64,000 bases of DNA from a virus. The stretch lies in the IMG/VR virus record IMGVR_UViG_3300034107_000314, positions 91,260 to 155,259 of that record; one strand, 5' to 3'. Made by a program: the position numbers and the translations under genes. Position 1 is the stretch's first letter. Each line of letters opens with the position of its first letter. The notes beneath the pieces were generated by a model that had not been told where the DNA came from, ran no database searches, and worked only from the letters and a program-made list of their open reading frames with translations. Below are positions 38,311 through 46,973 of the stretch, piece after piece.

Positions 38311-38359
38311 GTAAGGACTTACGGCGTTCGCCGCTAGGGGGGATGCTATATCTCCTTAC
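38311..38359 (+). repeat. 49-bp hairpin element, copy 7
   Basis: GTAAGGACTTACGGC ... ATATCTCCTTAC; exactly 49 bp, with a less perfect right arm. The 38135-38431 spacer holds nothing else clear. Confidence 0.8.
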
Positions 38360-38412
38360 TACATAAGCCTTTATGATCTGCTAATATATATACATACGTT
38401 GATATGATAGGC

Positions 38413-38443
38413 AAAAAAAAGCTGTATGGCGTTAACCACACTG
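38413..38443 (-). terminator. rho-independent terminator
   Basis: Minus strand GTGTGG/CCATAC hairpin, AGC, then T8. Overlaps the end of the 38432 gene. Confidence 0.65.
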
Positions 38444-38614
38444 CCCACTTGTTAAACAAGTGAAGTACGTTAAAGTACATGTTTTTGGGACGACAAATTG
38501 TTGAACATGCTGGCGAGTTGCATAGAACCCGCCGCTCCTAACATACGTCATTGTGTAGACTTCGTTGGTTGTGTTGTTGGTGATTGTGACGCTGTACATA
38601 TTGGTTGTGTTCAT
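38432..38614 (-). CDS. hypothetical protein, 60 aa
   Basis: Not recognised. Thr/Val/Tyr-rich beta sequence (VTITNNTTNEVYTMTYV) and a Cys-containing tail. Confidence 0.55.
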   Translation of the reverse strand: MNTTNMYSVTITNNTTNEVYTMTYVRSGGFYATRQHVQQFVVPKTCTLTYFTCLTSGQCG

Positions 38615-38753
38615 GATTCTGTCCTGTCCCTTGTGTTAGGTATCCGTCACTCATCTCTTATATATATAATATAGCACATCACTGATCTATCGTCAAGATT
38701 ATTCACCTACTATTTTCAAAGATTCTCGAAATATTTTCTTCTCTTTTTTGCTA

Positions 38754-38782
38754 TTGTAATCTGCTGATTATGTCGATATAAT
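38754..38782 (+). promoter_or_regulatory. plus-strand promoter
   Basis: TTGTAA, 17-base spacer, TATAAT; 25 bases before the plus-strand microprotein ORF. Confidence 0.6.
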
Positions 38783-38806
38783 ATATAGAGAAAGGCAAGG
38801 TGATAG

Positions 38807-38911
38807 ATGAATAACTATGTGATGCTGGTAGTGGTGATGGGGTGTCCGGTTGGGCTATATGCGATGATGGTAGTGAATATGATGGTTGAACCATTTAGAA
38901 AGGATAGGTAA
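38807..38911 (+). CDS. membrane microprotein, 34 aa
   Basis: Hydrophobic (YVMLVVVMGCPVGLYAMMVV) with a basic C-terminus. AAGGTG before the ATG and a promoter upstream support it. Confidence 0.5.
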   Translation: MNNYVMLVVVMGCPVGLYAMMVVNMMVEPFRKDR

Positions 38912-39025
38912 GATGAGGGGGTGGTGGTTTTTTGTTCATTAGTTAACCCCCCGATTTTCTCGAAAAAAGGGCGGGTGGGTCTTGCGCAATCCACAACTCT
39001 AAAAAATAAAGTATCACCCTATTTA

Positions 39026-39310
39026 CTAAGAGTAAGAAACATGTAAACCAAACCTGTTAACAGTCAGTTTCTTAAAGTCCCCAAAAGCATACCTGAGAAA
39101 CTCTAGTCTAATCCCTATATCCTGCACCTCTATGTAGCAATAAACATCATTATGTATAACGATATCAACTCCACGATTCTCATACCTCTGGATTAACTCC
39201 TTAGTAATTAACCTCTCTAGTTGCGATTGATAAGCATATCCGCTTCTTCCGGGGTTTTGTCCCCCTTTATACAATTGCACGTTTTGCACGAAGTAACAAG
39301 ATTCTCCCAT
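39026..39310 (-). CDS. hypothetical protein, up to 94 aa
   Basis: Not recognised. The first 30 residues overlap the HNH gene, so the true start may be internal (a site AAGGAG lies near 39192). C-terminal alternating beta pattern. Confidence 0.45.
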   Translation of the reverse strand: MGESCYFVQNVQLYKGGQNPGRSGYAYQSQLERLITKELIQRYENRGVDIVIHNDVYCYIEVQDIGIRLEFLRYAFGDFKKLTVNRFGLHVSYS

Positions 39311-39636
39311 GTTTCTTTCCCCCCTCTACTTTTTGGCATAACATGATCTACGGATAATTCCCCTTGTTCAAGTTGCTTTCCGCAGTACACACAGGTATAA
39401 TTATCTCGTAAGAATATATTTCTTCTATTAGGTTTATACATTCTATCGGGCAACTTGATATATTTCTTCAGCACAACAATCTTTGGTATATGATAAGAAC
39501 TTGTTACAGTATTTACCTCTTCTTTGTAGTATTCGACAACATGAACCTTATCAGCCATGTATAGTTTCAAACCGCGTTTCCAAGAAACTATTTTTAAATG
39601 TGTATAATTACTATTAAGTATTGTTGTATTCTTCAT
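39217..39636 (-). CDS. HNH endonuclease
   Basis: 139 residues. RDNYTCVYCGKQ, LSVDHVMPKSRGG, WENLVTSCKTCN: complete HNH with two zinc knuckles. Last minus-strand gene before the switch to late plus-strand genes. HNH proteins near terminases often assist DNA packaging; it could also be mobile. Confidence 0.85.
   Translation of the reverse strand: MKNTTILNSNYTHLKIVSWKRGLKLYMADKVHVVEYYKEEVNTVTSSYHIPKIVVLKKYIKLPDRMYKPNRRNIFLRDNYTCVYCGKQLEQGELSVDHVMPKSRGGKETWENLVTSCKTCNCIKGDKTPEEADMLINRN
39596..39608 (+). promoter_or_regulatory. candidate late promoter 1
   Basis: AAATGTGTATAAT, 42 bases before the first plus-strand gene (39650). Confidence 0.5.
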
Positions 39637-39649
39637 TTAAGGAATCCTT

Positions 39650-39847
39650 ATGAAAACTATTCATTCTGAACTGACTATGGTTGAAACTTCTGAACTAGAA
39701 AAAAGTGTGGCCGAAGACCTAAAAGTGCCTGACCCCAAAAACATTATAGCAAAGGACAAGAGAGAAGTCAATGAAAATCCCAAAAAATATGACCGAGGAA
39801 CAGGTTGTCTCTACAATATCTCTGATATCTTCCCGTCTAGCGAGTAA
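39650..39847 (+). CDS. hypothetical protein, 65 aa, overlaps sigma factor gene
   Basis: Not recognised. AAGGA site. Acidic/basic low-complexity sequence that overlaps the sigma gene by 77 bases in another frame; a +1 shift near CCCAAAAAA would fuse the two. Confidence 0.5.
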   Translation: MKTIHSELTMVETSELEKSVAEDLKVPDPKNIIAKDKREVNENPKKYDRGTGCLYNISDIFPSSE

Positions 39848-40280
39848 GTATACATTCCCCAATTACGAGGAAGATGACATCACCCAAGAGGCTTTTATCA
39901 TCGGCATGGAAGCCCTTGACCGTTACGATGGTGTTAGGCCACTCGAAAATTTTCTTTCGATTCACATAAAAAACCGACTGAAGAATTTCAAGCGCGACAA
40001 CTACTATCGCCACGACGAGGGCAAGGCCGAAGAAATCCAACAGGGCAAGAAAAAACTCCTTGACGCTGGTAACATAGACGATATACGATTATTCATCTCA
40101 TCTAAAGAAAACTCAAATTCCGTAGAAGAGCGCGAACTTGTCGAGTATATAGATCTTCATTTACCTGCTAATATGCGAAGCGATTACCTTAGATTTAAAA
40201 ATGATCAGACGCTCACTAAAACTAAAAAGTCTCAATTAATCAGTTGTTTAAAAAATATACTAGAGAGATTCTATGCGTAA
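39771..40280 (+). CDS. sigma-70 region 2-like late sigma factor
   Basis: 169 residues. Region 2-like stretch: ISSRLASKYTFPNYEEDDIT, QEAFIIGMEALDRYDG, FLSIHIKNRLKNFKRDNYYR. This is the core-polymerase- and -10-binding part of sigma factors, and the plan recalls T4 gp55. Sits at the start of the late genes, which suits a late-transcription role (inference). Overlaps the next start by 8 bases. Confidence 0.72.
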   Translation: MKIPKNMTEEQVVSTISLISSRLASKYTFPNYEEDDITQEAFIIGMEALDRYDGVRPLENFLSIHIKNRLKNFKRDNYYRHDEGKAEEIQQGKKKLLDAGNIDDIRLFISSKENSNSVEERELVEYIDLHLPANMRSDYLRFKNDQTLTKTKKSQLISCLKNILERFYA

Positions 40281-41064
40281 AGGTAGACTAGACCTCAACG
40301 AACAATCTTATATTAAAAATAATATCAAAGATATGTCCTACGAGAATATAGCCACAGTCTTGGACCGAGACCCCAAATCGGTCCTATTGTGGATCAAACA
40401 AAATATTGGAGTTAATGCCAACGACCGTAAAGAGGTTGAAGCGATTAACGAACTCAAAAATAAAGCCTATTGGTATGATTTAGAGTCGCAGTTCAACGAA
40501 GACGAACTTGAGATGTTTCTTTTTCACTGGAAGAAGATGTGGTCGCAGTTCAGAGATGATGTGTTTCACACTGAAGAGATTCAAATCGTTGACACTATCA
40601 AACTAGAAATTTTGATGAACCGCAGCCTAAAAAGCCAAAATGATAATATAAAATCTATATCTAATATGGAAAAAATTATCATAGAGGAGAAAAATAAAAA
40701 CAAAGCAGATATTGACTGGGATATCGTTCTTAATCTTGAGCGGCAATTAGCAGTCTTACGGGCCTCCCAAGAAGCGATATCTCGCGACTATAAAGATTTG
40801 CAGACCAAGAAATCTTCTATGATTAAAGATTTAAAAGGTACTAGAGAGCAACGTATCAAAGCTATTGAGGATTCGAAAACCACTTTTGCTTCGTTGATTA
40901 AGAAGATTATCTTAGATGGGGATTTTCGTCGTCAGGCCGGAATGGACATGGAAAAAATGCGGATAGCTATGGATGTTGAGAGGGCAAGACTGGGCGAGGC
41001 CCACACTTACGAGGATGGAATAACAGATCAGCCATTTTTTATACCGGAAACCGTGGAAGGATAA
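40273..41064 (+). CDS. terminase small subunit
   Basis: 263 residues. N-terminal HTH (LNEQSYIKNNIKDMSYENIA, then DRDPKSVLLWIK), long central helices for oligomerisation, and position just before the large subunit support TerS. TerS rings recognise the genome and load it for packaging. Confidence 0.72.
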   Translation: MRKGRLDLNEQSYIKNNIKDMSYENIATVLDRDPKSVLLWIKQNIGVNANDRKEVEAINELKNKAYWYDLESQFNEDELEMFLFHWKKMWSQFRDDVFHTEEIQIVDTIKLEILMNRSLKSQNDNIKSISNMEKIIIEEKNKNKADIDWDIVLNLERQLAVLRASQEAISRDYKDLQTKKSSMIKDLKGTREQRIKAIEDSKTTFASLIKKIILDGDFRRQAGMDMEKMRIAMDVERARLGEAHTYEDGITDQPFFIPETVEG

Positions 41065-41066
41065 AT

Positions 41067-42101
41067 ATGAAGACAGCAATTGTTACAGGAATCACAGGAC
41101 AAGACGGGTCTTACTTAGCTGAATTATTACTTGCTAATAAATATAAAGTATATGGTATTTACAGAAGAACTTCTAGCCCCAACTTTTCTAGGCTTTATGA
41201 CGCTTTAAAGTATAAGAATTTCCACCTATTGGAGGGGGATATCTGCGACCCCTATCTTATATCGCGAATGTTAAAAGCTATCAAGCCCGATGAATATTAT
41301 AATCTTGCTGCCCAGTCCCATGTGGCAACTTCTTTTGATCAACCGTCCTATACGTGGGATGCAACAGCTAAAGGGGTTTTGAACGCCCTTGAAGCGATCC
41401 GTAATGAAAGCTCAGATACTAAATTCTACCAAGCAAGTTCAAGTGAAATGTTTGGTAAGAACTATACTACTGTGTATGATGACTTTGGTGAAAACCCATT
41501 AAAATTCCAAAATGAAGAAACCCCCTTTTATCCACAATCGCCCTATGCAATCGCTAAACTTGCGGGGCATCATTTAGTTCGTAATTATAGAGACTCTTAT
41601 AATATCTTTGCATGTTCTGGAATACTTTTTAACCATGAGAGTGAACGCCGGGGCGAAAACTTCGTGACCCGTAAGATCACTAAGTGGCTGGGAGAATTTA
41701 TAGCAAGTGATAAAGATAAAAAATTTCCTAAGTTGCGCCTTGGCAACCTTGATGCTCATCGTGATTGGGGCCATGCGGAAGATTATGTCAAAGCTATGTG
41801 GCTAATGCTACAGCAAGAAACCCCCGATGATTATGTTGTGGCTACTGGTAATACATATACTATTAAAGAGTTCTTAGAAGTGGCGTTCTCTCGTTATGAT
41901 CTAGACTGGGAAAAGTATGTAGTGATTGATCCTAAACTTTATCGTCCTGCTGAGGTTGAATTCCTTAGAGGGAGTCCACGAAAAGCTAAGCAAAAATTAG
42001 GTTGGTCTCCAGACGTGTCCTTCTATAAACTCGTAGAAAGAATGGTAGAACATGACGTGGCCGAAGCGAGATTATCAAAACCAACACTTCAAACAGTTTA
42101 G
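41067..42101 (+). CDS. gmd: GDP-mannose 4,6-dehydratase
   Basis: 344 residues, the usual length. NAD(P)-binding GITGQDGSYLAE, catalytic SSSEMFG with Thr/Ser-Glu and YAIAK Tyr-Lys pair, GDP-mannose-binding LFNHESERRGENFVTRKI. Converts GDP-D-mannose to GDP-4-keto-6-deoxymannose, precursor of fucose and related sugars. Inserted between the two terminase genes, far from the glycosyltransferases at 7-10 kb. Confidence 0.95.
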   Translation: MKTAIVTGITGQDGSYLAELLLANKYKVYGIYRRTSSPNFSRLYDALKYKNFHLLEGDICDPYLISRMLKAIKPDEYYNLAAQSHVATSFDQPSYTWDATAKGVLNALEAIRNESSDTKFYQASSSEMFGKNYTTVYDDFGENPLKFQNEETPFYPQSPYAIAKLAGHHLVRNYRDSYNIFACSGILFNHESERRGENFVTRKITKWLGEFIASDKDKKFPKLRLGNLDAHRDWGHAEDYVKAMWLMLQQETPDDYVVATGNTYTIKEFLEVAFSRYDLDWEKYVVIDPKLYRPAEVEFLRGSPRKAKQKLGWSPDVSFYKLVERMVEHDVAEARLSKPTLQTV

Positions 42102-42333
42102 GAGTGAAGTCCTAAGAAGAGATAAACACACTTGCCAAATGTGCAAAAGTAAAAAGCGTAAAGAGTTACAAGTCCACCATTTAAGTAGATGGGCTGACTC
42201 GCCCAGTATTAGGTATGAACCAAAAAATGGTATATGTTTATGTAAGACTTGCCATAAATCTATTACTGGATCTGAACAATGTTATGAAGCATATTTTTTT
42301 GAGATAATAAAACGAAATGAACAAAACCCCTGA
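42052..42333 (+). CDS. HNH endonuclease, 93 aa
   Basis: RRDKHTCQMCKSKKRKELQV, HHLSRWAD, CLCKTCHKSI: HNH core with two CxxC knuckles. Overlaps the end of gmd by 50 bases and the next gene by 17. Confidence 0.85.
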   Translation: MTWPKRDYQNQHFKQFRSEVLRRDKHTCQMCKSKKRKELQVHHLSRWADSPSIRYEPKNGICLCKTCHKSITGSEQCYEAYFFEIIKRNEQNP

Positions 42334-42799
42334 ATTTACCATAATTAGAGATACTAGAGAACAGACCCCGTGGGAATTCCACTACGAGCATACAGTTGCT
42401 GAAGAAATAGGCACTTTAAAAACGGGCGACTATACAGTTAAAGGTTTAGAGGATAAAATATGTATTGAACGGAAGGGGTGCATTGAAGAGTTTGCTAATA
42501 ATTTAGGCAGAGAATTCACAAGATTTTCAAAAGAACTTATTCGCATGGATGAATTCCCCCATTCGTTTATTATTTGCGAGTTCCCCATACGCGATTTAAT
42601 TGAATACCCGTTTCATAAATCAAATCAACAACTACAAAAAACTAGTAAGATAAGTGGTAAATTTCTTTTAAAAGTAATTATGGAAATACAATTAAGGCAT
42701 AATGTAAAGATCATGTTTTGTGGTAATAAATACTTTGCTAATAAAACTGCCCTTTCTTTAATGAAGAGAATACATGAAAAATATAGAACAGTCACTTAA
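42317..42799 (+). CDS. ERCC4-type nuclease
   Basis: 160 residues. IIRDTREQTPW and TLKTGDYTVKG then CIERKGCIEEF give the D...GD...ERK core of XPF/Mus81-type nuclease domains. Single domain without helicase or HhH. In packaging genes it may process DNA before or during cutting (inference). Confidence 0.8.
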   Translation: MNKTPEFTIIRDTREQTPWEFHYEHTVAEEIGTLKTGDYTVKGLEDKICIERKGCIEEFANNLGREFTRFSKELIRMDEFPHSFIICEFPIRDLIEYPFHKSNQQLQKTSKISGKFLLKVIMEIQLRHNVKIMFCGNKYFANKTALSLMKRIHEKYRTVT

Positions 42800-44777
42800 A
42801 GACGCATGGCTTGGTGTAGATCTAAATGAAGAGGGGTTATTCAATCCATTAGATTATATCTACGATATGGCTGGCGATGACAAATCAAAAATCCCGGAAG
42901 TTCTAGCGTGGTTAATGACACGCCCTGAGTATTTCTCATTTGTCTGCAAATATATATTTAATATAGAAATATCACCTATACAAGCACTAATACTATACGA
43001 TATGTGGAATAGAAAATTTCCGATGCTTGTAGGATCGCGCGGATTTGGTAAATCATTTATATTATCTTTATATTGTATGTTAAGGGCGTTCTTTTTACCT
43101 GAGCGAAAAATTGTAGTTGTTGGCGCAGCATTCAGACAATCAAAGGTGCTATTTGAATACGCTGAAGGTATATGGCGAAATGCTCCTATATTAAGAGACT
43201 TGTGTGACCAATCTAGTGGAACCACAAGAGATGTGGATAGATGCACTGTTCGTATTAATAGGGGCATTATTACTTTCTTACCTTTGGGCGATGGGCAAAA
43301 AATTAGAGGTCAGCGCGCTAACGATATTGTTGCTGACGAATTTGCTTCTATTCCCAGAGAAATTTTTGAAAATGTTGTGGCGGGTTTTGCTGCTGTAGCT
43401 AGTTCTCCAATTGAAAAAGTTAAAGCAAGAGCCAAAGAAAAGAGAGCAAAAGAGCTAGGTATCGAACTAGAAGTTGTCGAGGACAATATCGAGTTCTATA
43501 GATCCAATCAGATTATATTATCTGGTACAGCTTATTATGATTTTAATCACTTTGCTGACTATTGGAAAAGATATCACGCAATTATTAAAAGTCAAGGGGA
43601 TCGCGGAAAATTAGCTGAAGTTTTCAATGGTGAAGTTCCAGAAGATTTCAATTGGAAAGATTATGGTGTTTATAGAATACCAGTCGAATTACTTCCCGCT
43701 GGCTTTATGGATGAGGGGCAAATCTCAAGATCCAAGGCTACAGTACATGCTGGCATATTTCAAATGGAATATGGCGCATGTTTTTCTACTGACTCCAAGG
43801 GATTTTTTAAACGTAGTTTAATTGAATCTTGTGTTTGCTCAGAAACAAAACCAATTGTGTTATCTTCAGGAGATGTATTCTTTGAAGCGTCAACTAAAGG
43901 AAACCCCAATAAGCGTTATGTAATTGGAGTTGACCCCGCTTCTGAAGTCGATAATTTCTCTATAGTAGTACTAGAAGTAAATGATGACCACAGAAGAGTG
44001 GTATATTGCTGGACAACTACAAGAGAACGTCACAGAGAAAGCGTAAAGGCCCATCTAACAGAAGACAATGATTTCTATGGATATTGCGCGCGAAAAATAC
44101 GAAATCTAATGAAAATCTTCCCAACTGTAGAAATTGCTATGGACCCCCAAGGTGGTGGTATAGCAGTGATGGAATCTTTACATGATAAAGATAAACTTAA
44201 AGATAAAGAGATAGCTATCTGGCCCAAGATAGATCCTGAAAAATCAAAAGACACAGATGATGAACCGGGATTACATATAATTGAATTATGTAATTTTTCT
44301 AGCGCCCAGTGGACAGCCGAGGCTAATCATGGATTGAGAAAAGACATGGAAGACAAAGCTATTATCTTTCCTTTTTTTGACGCTGCAACTCTAGGTCTTT
44401 CTCTTGAAGAGGATAAATTAGCAAATAGAAAACATGATACTCTTGAAGATTGCGTAATGGAAATCGAAGAATTAAAAAACGAATTGTCGCTTATTGTTAT
44501 TTCACAGAGTCAAAGCGGTAGAGAAAGATGGGATACCCCAGACACGCGAAGTGGTAAGAAAAATAAATTACGGAAGGATAGATACTCCGCTCTTATTATG
44601 TCTAACTGGTCTGCTAGAAAATTAAATTCGCAAAAAGAAAGTATTATATATGATGAAGATTACTATGCTAATGTTGGATTTGCTCAGAATTATGTTGGCG
44701 AGCGAGCTGGGAATGACTTATATCATGGTCCTCAATGGTTTTCAGAAAATATGAAAGATATTTATAACATTTATTGA
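42774..44777 (+). CDS. terminase large subunit
   Basis: 667 residues. Walker A GSRGFGKS (residues 87-94), Walker B IVADEFAS, and a RuvC/RNase H-like nuclease with VIGVDPASEVD and a late DTLEDCV acidic site. Drives DNA packaging with ATP and cuts the concatemer. Overlaps the ERCC4 gene by 26 bases. Confidence 0.93.
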   Translation: MKNIEQSLKDAWLGVDLNEEGLFNPLDYIYDMAGDDKSKIPEVLAWLMTRPEYFSFVCKYIFNIEISPIQALILYDMWNRKFPMLVGSRGFGKSFILSLYCMLRAFFLPERKIVVVGAAFRQSKVLFEYAEGIWRNAPILRDLCDQSSGTTRDVDRCTVRINRGIITFLPLGDGQKIRGQRANDIVADEFASIPREIFENVVAGFAAVASSPIEKVKARAKEKRAKELGIELEVVEDNIEFYRSNQIILSGTAYYDFNHFADYWKRYHAIIKSQGDRGKLAEVFNGEVPEDFNWKDYGVYRIPVELLPAGFMDEGQISRSKATVHAGIFQMEYGACFSTDSKGFFKRSLIESCVCSETKPIVLSSGDVFFEASTKGNPNKRYVIGVDPASEVDNFSIVVLEVNDDHRRVVYCWTTTRERHRESVKAHLTEDNDFYGYCARKIRNLMKIFPTVEIAMDPQGGGIAVMESLHDKDKLKDKEIAIWPKIDPEKSKDTDDEPGLHIIELCNFSSAQWTAEANHGLRKDMEDKAIIFPFFDAATLGLSLEEDKLANRKHDTLEDCVMEIEELKNELSLIVISQSQSGRERWDTPDTRSGKKNKLRKDRYSALIMSNWSARKLNSQKESIIYDEDYYANVGFAQNYVGERAGNDLYHGPQWFSENMKDIYNIY

Positions 44778-44780
44778 ATT

Positions 44781-44793
44781 TAATGTGTATGTA
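44781..44793 (+). promoter_or_regulatory. candidate late promoter 2
   Basis: TAATGTGTATGTA, 45 bases before the portal gene. Confidence 0.55.
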
Positions 44794-44837
44794 TTAGTAA
44801 TTGCATTGTCAATACTATTACATGGAGAAACGATATT

Positions 44838-46943
44838 ATGAGTGATTTATATTCTACTTGGGGCGACGATTCATCCAAAGAAAAAGCCTTAGCTCAATCT
44901 CAGGACGCTTATACAGAACATGGACCTATACAAAAAGCTCAGGCTTACTCCTATAGATCATATATAGATATTGAACCAAATCGCTCAGTTAGAACAAGTA
45001 TCACTAGAAATGATTACTATCGTTTTCGTCCAGAGGAATCAATTCCTACTCGTCAAAAAAGAATTTTGAAGATGTGCATGGATGCATACGATAGAGTTGG
45101 GATTATCAGAAATGTTATTGACCTAATGGGCGACTTCTCGTCTCAAGGCATTCAAATTGTACACCCCAATAAAGCTATTGAAAGATTTTATCGTAAGTGG
45201 TTTGAACAGGTAAAAGGAATAGAAAAGTCAGAAAGATTTTTAAATTACTTGTATCGCTGCGGAAATGTTGTTGTTAAAAGAAGAACTGCTAAAATTAACG
45301 CTGCAAAAGAAGAAGAATTAAGACGCGCTGCTGGCGCAGATATTGAAATTGAAAATAAGAAATATGCTAAAAGAGAAATACCTTGGCAGTATGATTTTCT
45401 TAATCCATTAACTGTAGATGTGATTAATTATTACAATGGTATGTTTCTCGGAGAACCTATGTTTGTTCTCAATCTATCTAAGACAACATACGATACATTC
45501 TCTTCTTCTGACGTATCAGGGAAGCAAACATTCTCGCGATTGCCTCCAGATGTTCAAAAGCAAATTAGCATGGGTAAAAGACAAATCCCATTGAACAGCG
45601 AAGAAATACAGGTCTTCTATTATAAAAAAGATGACTGGCTAGTATGGGCAAATCCAATGGTATACGCTATTCTTGATGATCTTATCATGCTAGAAAAAAT
45701 GAAACTTGCTGACTTAGCTGCTCTTGACGGGGCTATCTCTCAAATTAGACTATGGAGAGTTGGTAGTTTAGACCATAAGATTATTCCAAAAAGAGATGTT
45801 ATTAATAAATTAAGAGACATCTTAGCTAGTAATACTGGCGGTGGAACTATGGATTTAATCTGGGGTCCAGAGCTAGACTTTAAAGAGAGTCAATCTCAAG
45901 TTTATAAATTCTTAGGAAGTGAAAAATATCAACCCGTTCTAACGAGTATTTATGCTGGGCTAGGTATTCCACCAACATTAACTGGTGCTGGCGGGTCTAG
46001 TGGTGGGTATGCTAACAACTATGTGTCATTAAAAACCTTAGTTGAGCGATTAGAATACGGCAGACAAATGTTAACTCAGTTCTGGAATAAAGAAATTGAA
46101 ATTATTCAAAAGGCTATGGGGTTCAGATTTCCTGCTCAAATTAGATTTGACAATATTATACTTTCAGATGAATCAGCGGAGAAACAACTTCTTATCAATC
46201 TTGCTGATAGAGGTATTCTTTCTGACCAAACAATTCTTGAAAGATTTGGCGAAATGCCAGACATTGAAAAGATTAGAGTACGCAGAGAAGAACAAACTCG
46301 TAGAAGTGATTCTAGTTCACCAATGAAAGCAAGCCCATATCATAATCCAAATATTAGAAATGACGTAGCAAAAATTCTATCTACTAAAGATGGATTAGAT
46401 GATGAATATTATCATGATGAGCTAGATCTTCCAAAGAGAGATATTGTTCCTCCAGCTCCTAAAACTCCGTTTGGTGGTGGCGCACCCGATGCTCCAAAAC
46501 CTGTTGACGGGAGTCCACAAGGAGGTAGGCCAGCTAATCAAAAAGATAAGGTCAAGAGAAAGACAAAGAATGTAGCCCCCACTTCATCAGCCGCAGTACT
46601 ATGGGCGTACAATGCTCAAAAAGCAATAGCAGATGAGATAACACCCATGATACTAGATTTTTATGATAAGAAAAATGTTAGGTCTTTAACCAAGGCTGAA
46701 TTTGATCAATTAGAATATTTTAAATTATGTCTATTGACAAATATTGAACCGTTTATTGAACTAAATCCAGAAATTATTAAACAACTTATTGATAATAGTG
46801 GCAAGCCATCTGTAGACTTTTTAAATGAAATTAATAGTGAAACAGATTCATTTGTGTATGCTAATAAGAGAAAGCCAAATACAGATGAAATGAAGTATAT
46901 CTACGCTTCTATTTATGTAAAATTACTAGAAGTTGAAGTATAA
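44838..46943 (+). CDS. portal protein
   Basis: 701 residues between TerL and the prohead protease. VIDLMGDFSSQGIQIVHPN, FLNYLYRCGNVVVKRR and GGTMDLIWGPELDFKESQ fit large portal proteins. The Pro-rich stretch near residue 545 separates core from a helical C-terminus. Forms the dodecameric DNA gate. Confidence 0.88.
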   Translation: MSDLYSTWGDDSSKEKALAQSQDAYTEHGPIQKAQAYSYRSYIDIEPNRSVRTSITRNDYYRFRPEESIPTRQKRILKMCMDAYDRVGIIRNVIDLMGDFSSQGIQIVHPNKAIERFYRKWFEQVKGIEKSERFLNYLYRCGNVVVKRRTAKINAAKEEELRRAAGADIEIENKKYAKREIPWQYDFLNPLTVDVINYYNGMFLGEPMFVLNLSKTTYDTFSSSDVSGKQTFSRLPPDVQKQISMGKRQIPLNSEEIQVFYYKKDDWLVWANPMVYAILDDLIMLEKMKLADLAALDGAISQIRLWRVGSLDHKIIPKRDVINKLRDILASNTGGGTMDLIWGPELDFKESQSQVYKFLGSEKYQPVLTSIYAGLGIPPTLTGAGGSSGGYANNYVSLKTLVERLEYGRQMLTQFWNKEIEIIQKAMGFRFPAQIRFDNIILSDESAEKQLLINLADRGILSDQTILERFGEMPDIEKIRVRREEQTRRSDSSSPMKASPYHNPNIRNDVAKILSTKDGLDDEYYHDELDLPKRDIVPPAPKTPFGGGAPDAPKPVDGSPQGGRPANQKDKVKRKTKNVAPTSSAAVLWAYNAQKAIADEITPMILDFYDKKNVRSLTKAEFDQLEYFKLCLLTNIEPFIELNPEIIKQLIDNSGKPSVDFLNEINSETDSFVYANKRKPNTDEMKYIYASIYVKLLEVEV

Positions 46944-46953
46944 TGTGTATACT
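46941..46953 (+). promoter_or_regulatory. candidate late promoter 3
   Basis: TAATGTGTATACT directly at the portal stop codon, before the protease gene. Confidence 0.55.
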
Positions 46954-46973
46954 TTTATGAGGTGAAAAATACT

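Noticed and set aside
25188-38359. 49-bp elements as a CRISPR array
   Set aside because: Copies are 0.9-4 kb apart with genes between, not short spacers.
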